DNA from: Gemmata sp.
GTDB taxonomy: Bacteria; Planctomycetota; Planctomycetia; Gemmatales; Gemmataceae
Direction: 5' to 3'
DNA: 64,000 bases
Assembly (NCBI GenBank): GCA_025055115.1
Contig: JANWYJ010000029.1
Span: 62,001-126,000, forward strand
Below are positions 44,930 through 53,669 of the stretch, piece by piece. The position numbers and the translations under genes are program-made. A model generated the notes under the pieces. It had not been told where the DNA came from. It was given only the letters and a program-made list of their open reading frames with translations, and ran no database searches. Within the stretch, counting starts at the first letter, position 1, and every line of letters starts with the position of its first letter.

Positions 44930-46006
44930 TTAGAGAGCCAGTTCGACGCCCACTTCGCCCTCACGCACCTCGCCAATGCGCCAGGCGGGGATTCCGTCGT
45001 CCGACAGTTGTTGGATGATCTCCGCCGCCGCCGCCGCGGCTGCCACCACCACAAAACCGATGCCCATGTTGAAAACGCGGAACATTTCTGCGGTGGCGAT
45101 ATTCCCCAATCGTTGCAGCCAGGCAAACACCGGCGGGCAGGTCCATGACCCCCGCTGGATATACACTCGGCAGCCGGGGGGGAGAATACGGCTGATGTTG
45201 TCGGGCAGTCCACCTCCGGTGATATGGGCCAAACCGTGAATAGCCGGGCGGTGTGTCTGCAACAGCCGGCGGATGGGTCGAACGTAGAGCCGGGTGGGTG
45301 TCAATAGCTCCTCGCCCACCGTTCGGCCCAGTTCAGCTACGGGGTCGGTGACCTGCCGCTTCGCCACATCAAAGACGACTTTCCGCGCCAGGCTGAAGCC
45401 ATTGGAGTGCAGGCCACTGGAGGCCAGGCCAATGACCGCGTCGCCTTGTTGGATGGTGTGGCCGTCGATGATGTGGTCGCGTTCGACAAGCCCGGCGGCG
45501 AATCCGGCCAGATCGAAGTCGCCCGGCTGGTAGAAATCGGGCAGGATGGCTGTTTCGCCGCCCACGAGGGCACAGCCTGATTCGCGGCAACCATCAGCGA
45601 TGCCTTGTACCAATTGTTCGGTGAGAGTTGGGTTGTCGTGGGCCATGGCGAGATAATCGAGGAATACCAGTGGTTCTCCTCCGGTACAGATGAGGTCGTT
45701 GACCGCCATGGCCACCAGGTCGATACCGACGGTGTCGAACTGGTGCATCGCTTGTGCGATTTTGAGCTTACTCCCGACGCCATCGGTGCAGCTGACCAAT
45801 ACGGGATGGGTGTAGTTTCCGGCCGCGGCCAGATCGAACAGACTCGCAAAGCCGCCAACGCCTTTGCCGCCGCGGCGTGGCGGAAAGGGGGGGGGAATCA
45901 CGCCGGGGCGGTGTGTACGGGCCAGATGCGTTTGCAGAGCCGCGATGGTTTGCTCGTATTGGTCGAGGTCGAGGCCGGCTTTTTTGTAATCCCACGATTC
46001 GGGCAT
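44930..46006 (-). CDS. purM: Phosphoribosylformylglycinamidine cyclo-ligase
   Basis: Fifth step of purine synthesis: ATP-dependent closure of the imidazole ring to give AIR. It has 358 residues from the ATG at 46006 (MPESWDYKKAGLDLDQYEQ); the long upstream extension is unrelated. Family motifs: SCTDGVGSKLKIAQAM, IDLVAMAVNDLICTGGEPLVFLDY, CALVGGETAILPDFY, DAVIGLASSGLHSNGFSLAR and HITGGGLPDNISRILP. Length is normal. An Ala-rich run (VVVAAAAAAAEIIQQL) encoded by repeated GCC/GCG codons lies near the C-terminus. No other pur gene is adjacent. Confidence 0.97.
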   Translation of the reverse strand: MPESWDYKKAGLDLDQYEQTIAALQTHLARTHRPGVIPPPFPPRRGGKGVGGFASLFDLAAAGNYTHPVLVSCTDGVGSKLKIAQAMHQFDTVGIDLVAMAVNDLICTGGEPLVFLDYLAMAHDNPTLTEQLVQGIADGCRESGCALVGGETAILPDFYQPGDFDLAGFAAGLVERDHIIDGHTIQQGDAVIGLASSGLHSNGFSLARKVVFDVAKRQVTDPVAELGRTVGEELLTPTRLYVRPIRRLLQTHRPAIHGLAHITGGGLPDNISRILPPGCRVYIQRGSWTCPPVFAWLQRLGNIATAEMFRVFNMGIGFVVVAAAAAAAEIIQQLSDDGIPAWRIGEVREGEVGVELAL

Positions 46007-46177
46007 AGTGGCGTCCTTGTGAAGAAAATGTCGCGCTGGCTGGGGGGCCTTTGTCGCGAGTTCCCCGGAACCCGGCATTGACCGCGGTTCCCCCCTCGGG
46101 CTATAGTCCCCGCCCCGCGGCCAGAACTGAGCCGGCTGCGTGTCCAACTGCTGTCCAACCATCGGGATGGGTGGGGA

Positions 46178-47716
46178 ATGTCGTTTGCGCTTTGGGCCCA
46201 TACCACAGTGGCTTCTGCAGCACCGTCTTATGAATCCGAGTTTGCCTATTTCCGCTGGCTGCACGAACTATTGCCAGCGCCGTTCTTTCATACCCAACCG
46301 TTTCTTGTATTTTTGGCGGGGGTTCTTGTCGCGTACTGGATGATCCCCCGCCGCTGGATGATGGCCCGCATTTGGTTGCTGGTGGTCGCCAGCTTTCACT
46401 TTTACGCCGCATGGAGTTACGAACTTGCATTTCTGGTGACCGGCACCACGATCGCCGATTATCTGTTCGGCCGATGCATGGGGCTGACGAACCGGCCGAG
46501 GCTACGCCGGGCGATCCTGTTGTCCAGTATCGGTATGAACCTGGGCATTCTCTGCTACTTCAAATACCGGGGATTCTTCCTGAACGAACTGTACGAGGCC
46601 TTGGTGACACTGGGCTATTCACCCAGTTTTGCCCCCCTGGATCCGCTCACGATCATCATTCCGTTTGGCATTTCGTTTTACACCTTTGAAGCCATCAGTT
46701 ACGCGGTCGATGTTTACACGCGCAAAATTGAGCCGGAGAAGAGCCTGCCGCGCTTTTTACTCTTCATACTGTTCTTCCCGCATCTGGTGGCCGGACCGAT
46801 TGTCCGCGCGGGTGATTTTCTGCGGCAAACCCGGCGTCCGAAACGGTGGAATTGGCTGCGGGTGCAAGTGGGGGTCCAGCTCTTTTTGATCGGCGCCTTC
46901 AAGAAAATGGCCATTGCCGACCGTATGGCGCTATTCTGCGACCCGGTGCTAAGCCATCCGGAAGCCTACAACTCGGTGGCGATGTGGTTTGCTGTGCTGG
47001 CGTATAGTGTGCGCATCTACTGTGACTTTTCCGGCTACTCCGATATGGCCATTGGTGCGGCTCACTTGCTCGGCTACAAGCTGACGATGAACTTCAACAT
47101 GCCGTATTTGGCCGTGAACGTTTCGGATTTCTGGCGACGCTGGCACATTTCGCTCTCCACATGGCTGCGCGACTACGTCTTTATTCCGCTGGGGGGCAGT
47201 CGCGGTTCGCGTTGGCTCAATTATCGCAATTTGATGATCACGATGACGCTGGGCGGGTTGTGGCACGGGGCTGCGTGGGGCTACATCGTGTGGGGCGTGG
47301 CCCACGGGGCTTTGTTAGTGATCCACAAACAGTTCCAGTTCTTCTGCCACGACAAACCGCGCCTGACCGCCTTCCTCGAGACCGCTTTGGGCACCGGTCT
47401 GCGTATTTTCGTCACCTTTTTCTGTGTGAGTATGTGTTGGGTGTTATTCCAACCGCAGTTGAGCCAGGCACTGGTGGTGTTCAGCAAACTTTTCTACATC
47501 CAACCGGGCTTGCGCCTGGAGATGAGCAATCAGAGCTTGTGGGCGACGGTGATCTTCTTGTTGGTCTGCCAGTGGCTGGTGCGCAGTGGGCTGTGGGCGA
47601 AAATCTCCGCGCGAATGCCAGCCCCGGTGCTGGGAGCAGGCTATGCGGTCTGTTTGTGTACGGCTTTGGTTCTCGCTCCGGCCAATAGCAGTACCTTCAT
47701 TTACTTCCAGTTTTGA
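46178..47716 (+). CDS. MBOAT O-acyltransferase (AlgI/DltB-like)
   Basis: Membrane-bound O-acyltransferase that passes acyl groups across the membrane to a polymer, as AlgI does for alginate. It has 512 residues and about 10-12 spans. Family motifs: PFGISFYTFEAISYAVDVYT, FFPHLVAGPIVRAGDFLRQ, YCDFSGYSDMAIGAAHLLGY, NMPYLAVNVSDFWRRWHISL and the catalytic-His region GGLWHGAAWGYIVWG. It is followed by two SGNH-like membrane proteins (25 and 41 bp gaps), the usual partners that complete transfer to the polymer. The acceptor polymer is unknown. Confidence 0.95.
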   Translation: MSFALWAHTTVASAAPSYESEFAYFRWLHELLPAPFFHTQPFLVFLAGVLVAYWMIPRRWMMARIWLLVVASFHFYAAWSYELAFLVTGTTIADYLFGRCMGLTNRPRLRRAILLSSIGMNLGILCYFKYRGFFLNELYEALVTLGYSPSFAPLDPLTIIIPFGISFYTFEAISYAVDVYTRKIEPEKSLPRFLLFILFFPHLVAGPIVRAGDFLRQTRRPKRWNWLRVQVGVQLFLIGAFKKMAIADRMALFCDPVLSHPEAYNSVAMWFAVLAYSVRIYCDFSGYSDMAIGAAHLLGYKLTMNFNMPYLAVNVSDFWRRWHISLSTWLRDYVFIPLGGSRGSRWLNYRNLMITMTLGGLWHGAAWGYIVWGVAHGALLVIHKQFQFFCHDKPRLTAFLETALGTGLRIFVTFFCVSMCWVLFQPQLSQALVVFSKLFYIQPGLRLEMSNQSLWATVIFLLVCQWLVRSGLWAKISARMPAPVLGAGYAVCLCTALVLAPANSSTFIYFQF

Positions 47717-47741
47717 ACCTTCTGTGCGCTGGAGGTGAACC

Positions 47742-48899
47742 GTGCGCTCCGCGGCAATCACGAGGCCAACGCAACGATTCCGCCGACTGTCGCTGCGCTT
47801 GCGCGTAGTGAAAGTGCCGGCATTGCGCGGCGTTCGGGTGCGTTCGCCGCGGCGCGGGCGTGGTGCTCGGGTGGTCATCTTCAGCTTTCTGGTCGCGGTG
47901 GTGCTGCTGCATGGGGCCGTGGTGCTGATGATGGATGTGGTGTGGCCCCGGCTGCGCGATCCGGAATACGGCTTGCGCGTCGCGGCATTGCAGCAACGGC
48001 TGCGCGAATACCCACAACGGCCCTTGGTGCTGGCCATCGGCAACTCGCGGACGGCGATGGGGATTCGTCCGGAAGCGTGGGAGGCCGTTCGCCCAGGCAC
48101 GCCGAACGATCCACTGCTGTTCAACATGGCAATTGTCGGTAGCGGACCCATTCTCGAACTGCTGACTCTGCGTCGGGTGTATGCCGATGGTTTCCGCCCG
48201 GACCTGGTGTTGCTGGAGTACTGGCCACCATTTCTGCGCCAAGATGGCGAATTCGGTGAAGCGGCCCGCTTCGATCCGCGCCGTTTGCGCTGGAGTGACC
48301 GCGCCACGATCCGCAGCTACTACCCGAATGCCGCGGCGGTCGAGCGGCGGATGTGGCTGACACGCCTCAATGCCATCAGCGATAACCGCCAAAGCCTCTT
48401 GATTCAGACGGACGATGATTGGTTTCCGCGCCCCTGGCGGATCAACGGGAATTGGGTCGATCTCGATCCGTGGGGCTGGCTGCCGGGCATGGACCCCGCG
48501 CCGCAGGATGTTGCGACCCGCCGTCGCCTCATCGAACATCAACGCCCCTTCGCCATCGACCGCTTTCAGGGACACACGATTCATCCCGAATCGGATCGGG
48601 CCATCCGCGAAGCGGTGGCCCTCGTCCGCGCCCAAGGAGCTGAAGTGGCCTTGGTGTATTTGCCGGAATCGGCGGAGTATCAGAGTTGGTATCCGCCGGA
48701 TGTAGAACATGCCGCTTGTGCCCACCTCGCGACGCTGTGCCGCGAGTTGGGCGTGCCGGTCATCAACACCCGTGATTGGATGGACGAATGCTATCTCGCC
48801 GATGGTTTTCATCTGTCGCGAATCGGTGCTACCCTTTTCACCGCTCGGCTCGGCCCAGTGATGGCCGAATTGTTGGGGCCAAGTGGAAAGCGGCCGTAA
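47742..48899 (+). CDS. SGNH-like membrane protein, partner of the MBOAT (copy 1)
   Basis: A 385-residue protein. GTG start at 47742 with GGAGGTGAAC 7 nt upstream. Very basic N-terminus (residues 1-42), one span (VVIFSFLVAVVLLHGAVVLM), then the juxtamembrane VVWPRLRDPEYGLR shared with the next gene. The extracytoplasmic domain has an SGNH-like first block, VLAIGNSRTAMGIRPEAW (GNSRT with the nucleophile Ser), and a last block YLADGFHLSRIGATLF holding the Asp-x-x-His pair. These blocks resemble AlgJ/AlgX/DltD-type proteins that deliver acyl groups to a polymer. The family assignment rests on motif order and neighbours only. Confidence 0.82.
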   Translation: MRSAAITRPTQRFRRLSLRLRVVKVPALRGVRVRSPRRGRGARVVIFSFLVAVVLLHGAVVLMMDVVWPRLRDPEYGLRVAALQQRLREYPQRPLVLAIGNSRTAMGIRPEAWEAVRPGTPNDPLLFNMAIVGSGPILELLTLRRVYADGFRPDLVLLEYWPPFLRQDGEFGEAARFDPRRLRWSDRATIRSYYPNAAAVERRMWLTRLNAISDNRQSLLIQTDDDWFPRPWRINGNWVDLDPWGWLPGMDPAPQDVATRRRLIEHQRPFAIDRFQGHTIHPESDRAIREAVALVRAQGAEVALVYLPESAEYQSWYPPDVEHAACAHLATLCRELGVPVINTRDWMDECYLADGFHLSRIGATLFTARLGPVMAELLGPSGKRP

Positions 48900-48940
48900 T
48901 TGTCACCACGCCGTCAGCCGTTCCGGCACCGCCGCCACAA

Positions 48941-49975
48941 GTGCCACGCTGGCGGTCGGCCCGGCAGGCGGTTCTGTGGGGGTTGGCTGCGATTCTGCTA
49001 GCGAATGTGGCGTTGGCCGTCGCTGTGGAAACCGTGTGGCCCCAGTTACGCGATCCGGAATACGGCTACCGCATCATGCGACTGCGTCAGCTCCAGCAAC
49101 AGTGGCCGCAGCGACCGTGGATATTGGTTATCGGCTCATCGCGCACACAGAATGCGATTGATCCCCAAGCGATGGGGTTAGCGGAACAACCGGATAGGCC
49201 CTGGGTGTTCAACTTTGGGATCGCCGGGGCCGGCCCAGTTCATCAACGTCTTCTGTTGCAAAAGCTGTTGGCCCAAAACATCCGACCCACCGCGGTGTTG
49301 GCCGAACTGTTACCCGTCACACTCGCCACGCATCACAACGTCGATCCGATCTTCACACTCCAAGTGTCGCGGTTGAGTTATGACGATGTCCAGCGCCTGG
49401 AACCGTATCTGGCCCATCCCCGCGAACTCCGCCGCCGTTGGCTCAAAGAACGGCTGGATACCTGGAGTTCCCAACAGCCGGTGTTGTTGAGCCACATCGC
49501 GCCATCGTGGCAAGCGTGGGCGCAGCGGATCGATCACCAGTGGGAAATGCTCGACGATTTCGGTTACACCCCGTACCCCGAGCATCACGCCGCGCACAAG
49601 CGAGCCCAGCGCCAGGAAGTGGCTCGCTCCGAATACGCCGATTACCTCCGCGATCTACACATCAGTGAACTGGCGACCCGGGCGATCCGCGATCTGGTCA
49701 GCGAGGCTCGCGCCGCGGGCATCCCGGTGGCATTTTTTATCACCCCCGAATCGCCGCTATTTCGCAGTTGGTACTCGCCGCTAACCCAAGAACGGCTCCA
49801 CGCCTACATCGACCAACTGACACATCAACTGGCCTGCCCCGTGTTTCTCCCCCCCACCGATTTCACGGAAGACGACTTCGCCGATGGGCACCACATTCTG
49901 CCGGCTGCGGCCGCCCGCTACAGCCGTTGGCTGGCCCAGACCCATCTGCAATCGTGGTTACAACACCACCGCTAG
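48941..49975 (+). CDS. SGNH-like membrane protein, partner of the MBOAT (copy 2)
   Basis: Tandem paralogue of the preceding gene, 344 residues if started at the GTG at 48941. An overlapping upstream start (48788 ATG) would run 110 bp inside the first copy, and an ATT overlaps the first copy's stop at 48899; the true start is uncertain. One span (QAVLWGLAAILLANVALAVAV), then ETVWPQLRDPEYGYRIMRLR matching the first copy, SGNH block VIGSSRTQNAIDPQAM (GSSRT), and a closing DFADGHHILPAAAARYSRWL (Asp-Gly-His-His). It probably acts at the same step as copy 1, perhaps as a heteromer. Confidence 0.78.
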   Translation: MPRWRSARQAVLWGLAAILLANVALAVAVETVWPQLRDPEYGYRIMRLRQLQQQWPQRPWILVIGSSRTQNAIDPQAMGLAEQPDRPWVFNFGIAGAGPVHQRLLLQKLLAQNIRPTAVLAELLPVTLATHHNVDPIFTLQVSRLSYDDVQRLEPYLAHPRELRRRWLKERLDTWSSQQPVLLSHIAPSWQAWAQRIDHQWEMLDDFGYTPYPEHHAAHKRAQRQEVARSEYADYLRDLHISELATRAIRDLVSEARAAGIPVAFFITPESPLFRSWYSPLTQERLHAYIDQLTHQLACPVFLPPTDFTEDDFADGHHILPAAAARYSRWLAQTHLQSWLQHHR

Positions 49976-50565
49976 CGGCGTCAACGCGGCACTGGCTTCC
50001 GCCTCCTTTGCACCCTCGGAGAAAAGTCTTGTGTCAACCCGATCCCCATCTTGCGGCGCTGGCGTCGAAAGCCCTCCCCGATGGGATCGGTACGGAGAGC
50101 TGGCAGCGATCAGTTGCGATCCTATCATGCGATCCTATCAGTTGTGATCCTATCAGTTGCGATCTCTGTTAATGGTGCTAAGGCGCAGGGAGCCGTTGCC
50201 TGGTCGAGCGATACCGGCGGGGCAACGGTCGCTTGGGATCAACTGGGTCGAGGGGCCAACGCCGGTGTTGGCTTCTGATGATCTGCGCGGCGCTGAGGCG
50301 GACAGCGACAGTACCAGCGATGGTGAGACCTTGACCGGTGAAGAATTGGCTCCCGTGGGACAACTTGGCCGCGAAGAGCTTGCCGCCCTCGATGAGGAGA
50401 CCATCGAGGGTGAAGAATTGGCTCCCGTGGAATAACTTGGCCATGGCCCGCCCCCTCCCGAAGCCCAACTCACGATTCCGCGCTGGGACGGCTGGAAAAG
50501 CAGAGTTGTTTGTGAGGCACTTCTTCCTCTTGCGAAGCCCAACTCACGATTCTGCGCTGGGACCG

Positions 50566-50592
50566 TTGACAGAGTGGCCCAGAGACGATAAT
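50566..50592 (+). promoter_or_regulatory. Possible sigma-70-type promoter for rpsU
   Basis: TTGACA (50566-50571) and GATAAT (50587-50592) separated by 15 bp, about 125 bp upstream of the rpsU start. The -35 is perfect and the -10 has five of six bases, but the spacing is shorter than the usual 17 bp. It begins at the edge of the second copy of the 30-bp repeat. Confidence 0.4.
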
Positions 50593-50680
50593 AGTGTTAG
50601 GATAGAGTAACTCTGTACACCCGCGACCAGCACGAGGTGTGCTGGACTATAGACTTTCGGGCTGAAAATCACACTCACCA

Positions 50681-50698
50681 GAACCCCGCGCGGGGTTC
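50681..50698 (+). promoter_or_regulatory. Perfect 18-bp palindrome in the rpsU leader
   Basis: GAACCCCGC followed by its complement GCGGGGTTC, ending 7 bp before the AGGAG ribosome-binding site (50706-50710). As RNA it can form a 7-bp GC-rich stem with a GCGC loop. It could be an operator or a translational control hairpin for the ribosomal protein gene. Confidence 0.45.
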
Positions 50699-50715
50699 GC
50701 AACACAGGAGAGCGA

Positions 50716-50919
50716 ATGGGATTGCGGATGCGTGTTCACGATCGGGAACCGATCACGGCGGCGTTGCGTCGCTTCAAGAAATTGATCGAACGCAGTGGCA
50801 TGCGTGGCGAGCTGCGCGCTCATGAATACTACGAAAAACCGTGCGAAGCGCGTCGCCGCAAGGAAGCCCGCCGGCTGAATGCGATCCGTAAGGCCGCCGC
50901 CAACAATCCACGTCCGTAA
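50716..50919 (+). CDS. rpsU: 30S ribosomal protein bS21
   Basis: Small-subunit protein near the mRNA 5' region and anti-Shine-Dalgarno end of 16S rRNA, 67 residues. Family pattern is complete: MRVHDREPITAALRRFKKL, SGMRGELRAHEYYEKPCEAR and a basic tail RRKEARRLNAIRKAA. ATG at 50716 with AGGAG 5 nt upstream. Monocistronic here. The 12 bp around its stop codon (CCGTAAACGGTG) recur 16 bp downstream as CCGTAAGCGGTG. Confidence 0.95.
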   Translation: MGLRMRVHDREPITAALRRFKKLIERSGMRGELRAHEYYEKPCEARRRKEARRLNAIRKAAANNPRP

Positions 50920-51588
50920 ACGGTGCTCTCCGTAAGCGGTGTTCATGCAGGCCCTCGACAACGGGGCTTTCGCCCAGGGCGGCGCACTGTGTAATTAGTC
51001 CAGAGCAGCGCACTGTGTACGTTGGGCTACTTTCGATCGCCGCCAGTCCTTCCACGTCGTAGCTGAACCTGACTCCGTGTCACAGAATGCGTTGCCCTGG
51101 GGTGAATGTGTTGCCCTGGGGTGGCGCGTCTGGGTCGCGGATGCCAAAGGACATTCCCACGATGTTCGCGGGGCTAGGTCTGGGCGGCCTGTGAGTGGGA
51201 AATTTGACATCCTCAACCCTCAAGACCGCCCGCCGAATCGTTCGCGAAGCCACGTATGCGACGATGACCCGATGGTGCGGTCGAGCTATCGTCGTTGCTG
51301 CCGATCGCCCGATCGTTCACGACGCCACATATGGGCGGCTCGTGAAAGACCGCCGCGGCGGTCGCGCCGGGAAGACCGCCCTACCGCAGTGCCATCACTT
51401 GCGACAAATCTCGTCTGTTCCGAGGCCATTCTCACGTCACGCCGAGAAGATCGCCTCATTGCAGTGCCATCACGATGCGAAAGTCATTGCCAATTCTAAC
51501 TTTCCGGCGACTCCGCGGCCGGGCCGCCGACGAGACGAACCACATCACAGAGACGAACCACATCACAGTGCGCAAGTCGTTGCCAATT
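50920..51588. repeat. Convergent spacer with several direct repeats
   Basis: About 670 bp between rpsU and selD without a supportable gene. Pairs seen: GCGCACTGTGTA (about 50983 and 51007), GCCCTGGGGTG (about 51093 and 51112), a TTGCAGTGCCATCAC-like motif (about 51387 and 51458), an 18-bp exact tandem GAGACGAACCACATCACA (51532-51549, 51550-51567) and the copy of the selD end at 51471-51510. Confidence 0.8.
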
Positions 51589-51604
51589 CTAACTTTCCGG
51601 CGAC
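51471..51604. repeat. Duplicated 3' end of selD
   Basis: A ~40-bp unit (core GCCAATTCTAACTTTCCGGC) occurs at 51471-51510 and 51565-51604. The second copy contains the selD stop codon and last four sense codons (CTAACTTTCCGG, i.e. ...SPES-stop); the first is a free copy in the spacer. Confidence 0.85.
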
Positions 51605-52650
51605 AACACCACCCGGATTGTCCCCCTCCCCTCACCGGCGATGCGCCCCACATGGGCACTGGCGAAAGTCCCGGCGGCCGCAAGTGCGCGAATAACTTCG
51701 TCGACTTGAGCAGTGGGTACAGCGGCCAATAGCCCGCCGGAGGTTTGCGCATCGCACAGCAGCAATTGCTGTTCCAGCGGGATTTCCGGGGCATACTCGA
51801 CCCAATCGGTGAGGAACTTCCAATTGGCCCGGGTTCCTCCCGGAGCAATCCCCGCTTGGACATACTCACGAGCCGCGGGCAACACCGGGACCCGTTGCGC
51901 CCACACTTCCGCGGTAACACCACTGGCCGCCGTGATGTTGCGCAGATGGCCCAAAAGACCAAAGCCCGTAACATCCGTCAGGGCATGAACTTCAAACCGC
52001 GCTAGCACTTCAGCGGCGACACGATTGAGCGTTGTCATCACGGCGATGGCTTCCGCAATGGCGCTGTGGGTGTCTTGGTCGTTTTTCGCCGCGGTGGTGA
52101 TGATGCCCAACCCTAAGGGTTTGGTCAGAATGAGAGCATCGCCCGGCCTGGCGCCGGCATTGCTCAGAACGCGCTGAGGATGAACCGTTCCGACCACAGC
52201 CAAGCCAAAGATCGGTTCTTCACTTTTGATAGTGTGCCCGCCGATGATGGCGATTCCGGCCTCCTGGGCGATGGCCGCCGCCCCGGCCAGAATTTCGCCC
52301 AAGACCGTGGCGGGCAGGGAATCAGGAAAGCCCACGATGCTCAAGGCCGCTGTGGGCTGGCCGCCCATCGCGTAAATATCCGACAGAGCATTGGCCGCTG
52401 CCACACGCCCGAAATCGCGGGGGCTATCGACAATGGGCGTGAAGAAATCGGTGGTCAGCACCAGGGCCAGTTCGTCATTGAGTTTGTAGATGGCCGCATC
52501 GTCGGCGGTGGAACTGCCGACCAGGACGTTCGGATCGTGGACTGGGGGCAGCAGGCCCAACAGGGGCAGCAAGAAACCGGGGGGGTGTTTGGCCGCGCAG
52601 CCGGCCCGTTTGGCCAGCTTGGTCAAGCGGAGGGGTTCCGTCGTGTTCAT
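51589..52650 (-). CDS. selD: Selenide, water dikinase
   Basis: Makes selenophosphate from selenide and ATP for selenocysteine and/or selenouridine synthesis. It has 353 residues from the ATG at 52650 (GGGAG upstream). The N-terminal active-site loop is AKRAGCAAKHPPG, with Cys18 at the catalytic Cys/Sec position and Lys21 as the essential Lys; it is the Cys form, not a selenoprotein. ATP-site motifs: STADDAAIYKL, VLTTDFFTPIVD, ANALSDIYAMGG, GGHTIKSEEPIFGLAVVG, LTDVTGFGLLGHL and CDAQTSGGLLAAV. No selA, selB, selU or tRNA-Sec is in the window, so which selenium pathway it serves is unknown. Confidence 0.96.
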   Translation of the reverse strand: MNTTEPLRLTKLAKRAGCAAKHPPGFLLPLLGLLPPVHDPNVLVGSSTADDAAIYKLNDELALVLTTDFFTPIVDSPRDFGRVAAANALSDIYAMGGQPTAALSIVGFPDSLPATVLGEILAGAAAIAQEAGIAIIGGHTIKSEEPIFGLAVVGTVHPQRVLSNAGARPGDALILTKPLGLGIITTAAKNDQDTHSAIAEAIAVMTTLNRVAAEVLARFEVHALTDVTGFGLLGHLRNITAASGVTAEVWAQRVPVLPAAREYVQAGIAPGGTRANWKFLTDWVEYAPEIPLEQQLLLCDAQTSGGLLAAVPTAQVDEVIRALAAAGTFASAHVGRIAGEGRGTIRVVLSPES

Positions 52651-52734
52651 GAATTTCTCCCAGAGGGAATAGTGTCAGTATAGCCCTTGGAGGTGCCGAA
52701 AAGAGTATGATGGAATAACAAGGCTGAGGCGGAT

Positions 52735-53436
52735 ATGTCGGAGGGGCAAGTTCTTTTTCAGGCGATTCTCCAAGAGCCGGACGCGGACCTACCGCGTCTG
52801 ATGTTCGCGGATTGGCTGGAAGAACACGGTGGGAACGCCGAGCGGCTGCGCGCGGAGTTTATTCGCGTGCAGGTGGAATTAGCGCACACACCGGCCGCCA
52901 CCACCCGCTATTGGGAGCTGTTGGCTCAGGAACAGCGGCTGCTCAGTGCCTACGGCGAGCAATGGCTGGCCCCACTGCGGGGACCCGGTGAACCCCTCCA
53001 ACGCGGCTTCACGCAAGGGCAATTCCGCCGCGGGTTTGTCGAAGTGGTCTGGATGCCCTGTGGCTGGTTTCTCCAGTGGGCGAAAGTGCTGCTGGAACGT
53101 ACTCCGCTGCGGGAATTACGTATCACCCGAACACAACTCGATGAACTGGCAGCTCTTATGGCCAGTGACCACCTGCCGCGCCTCAACGCTTTGGATTTAT
53201 CCGACCGACGATGGGGCGATGATATGGCCCGACTTTTGACCAAACGCCCCAGCATCACTGCGATCCGCACTCTCCGCTTGCGGGCCTGCGGGCTGACCGA
53301 TGTCAGCGCCTACCGGCTGGCAGAAACTCCCTTCGACTGGCCCTTGCGGGAATTGGATGTAGCTTTCAACGACTTCAGCCCTGCTGGAATCGCCGCACTC
53401 CAGGAACGCTTTGGACACGTTGTGCGCACCAAGTAG
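52735..53436 (+). CDS. TIGR02996-domain protein with leucine-rich repeats
   Basis: A 233-residue protein from the ATG at 52735. Residues 5-52 are the planctomycete-specific TIGR02996 repeat-companion domain (LFQAILQEPDADLPRLMFAD, WLEEHGGNAERLRAEFIRVQ). The rest is a degenerate leucine-rich repeat region (LRELRITRTQLDELAALMAS, LNALDLSDRRWGDDMARLL, IRTLRLRACGLTDVSAYRLA, LRELDVAFNDFSPAGIAALQ), giving a small solenoid for protein binding. Such proteins are numerous in Gemmataceae; function is unknown. Divergent from selD, with 84 bp between the two starts. Confidence 0.92.
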   Translation: MSEGQVLFQAILQEPDADLPRLMFADWLEEHGGNAERLRAEFIRVQVELAHTPAATTRYWELLAQEQRLLSAYGEQWLAPLRGPGEPLQRGFTQGQFRRGFVEVVWMPCGWFLQWAKVLLERTPLRELRITRTQLDELAALMASDHLPRLNALDLSDRRWGDDMARLLTKRPSITAIRTLRLRACGLTDVSAYRLAETPFDWPLRELDVAFNDFSPAGIAALQERFGHVVRTK

Positions 53437-53669
53437 CCACCGCCTCGGTCAGTGGCGCATCCATCGGCGGTTGGTTTCTCACCCGGGCCGTTTCCCAAAC
53501 ACAACGTTTCCGGTCTCGGGGAGTGTCACCTCCGGTGAATGGACCAGCCGCTAGCGCCCCAACATCCTGGAACACAACTTTCCTCGTGCTGAGGAGTGCC
53601 GTCCCGGAGGCCAAACCGCGCCGCAACAGGGACGCAGCCACACGGGGCACCGGTCTTCCCGACGACGGA
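53437..53669. other. Convergent spacer, no gene seen
   Basis: 233 bp between convergent genes. No repeat or hairpin stood out. Confidence 0.5.

Larger units (their letters stand above)
49976..50715. repeat. Spacer with nested direct repeats before rpsU
   Basis: 740 bp without a credible gene. A ~15-bp unit (GCGATCCTATCA-like) is repeated three times at about 50115-50165. A ~33-bp unit (core GAAGAATTGGCTCCCGTGG) lies at 50338-50370 and 50409-50442. A 30-bp unit (starts GAAGCCCAACTCACGATT) lies at 50460-50489 and 50534-50563 with one mismatch. A short open frame over 50157-50435 only translates these repeats. The promoter-like pair and leader palindrome of rpsU occupy the right end. Confidence 0.85.

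Noticed and set aside
48776-48940. Upstream extension of the second SGNH-like gene
   Set aside because: It starts with a rare codon inside the first paralogue in another frame and gives residues unlike the conserved N-terminus; the later GTG is preferred, with some doubt.
50157-50435. 92-residue frame upstream of rpsU with acidic repeats
   Set aside because: Its repeats are the nucleotide repeats of the spacer read in one frame; there is no ribosome-binding site and no family match.
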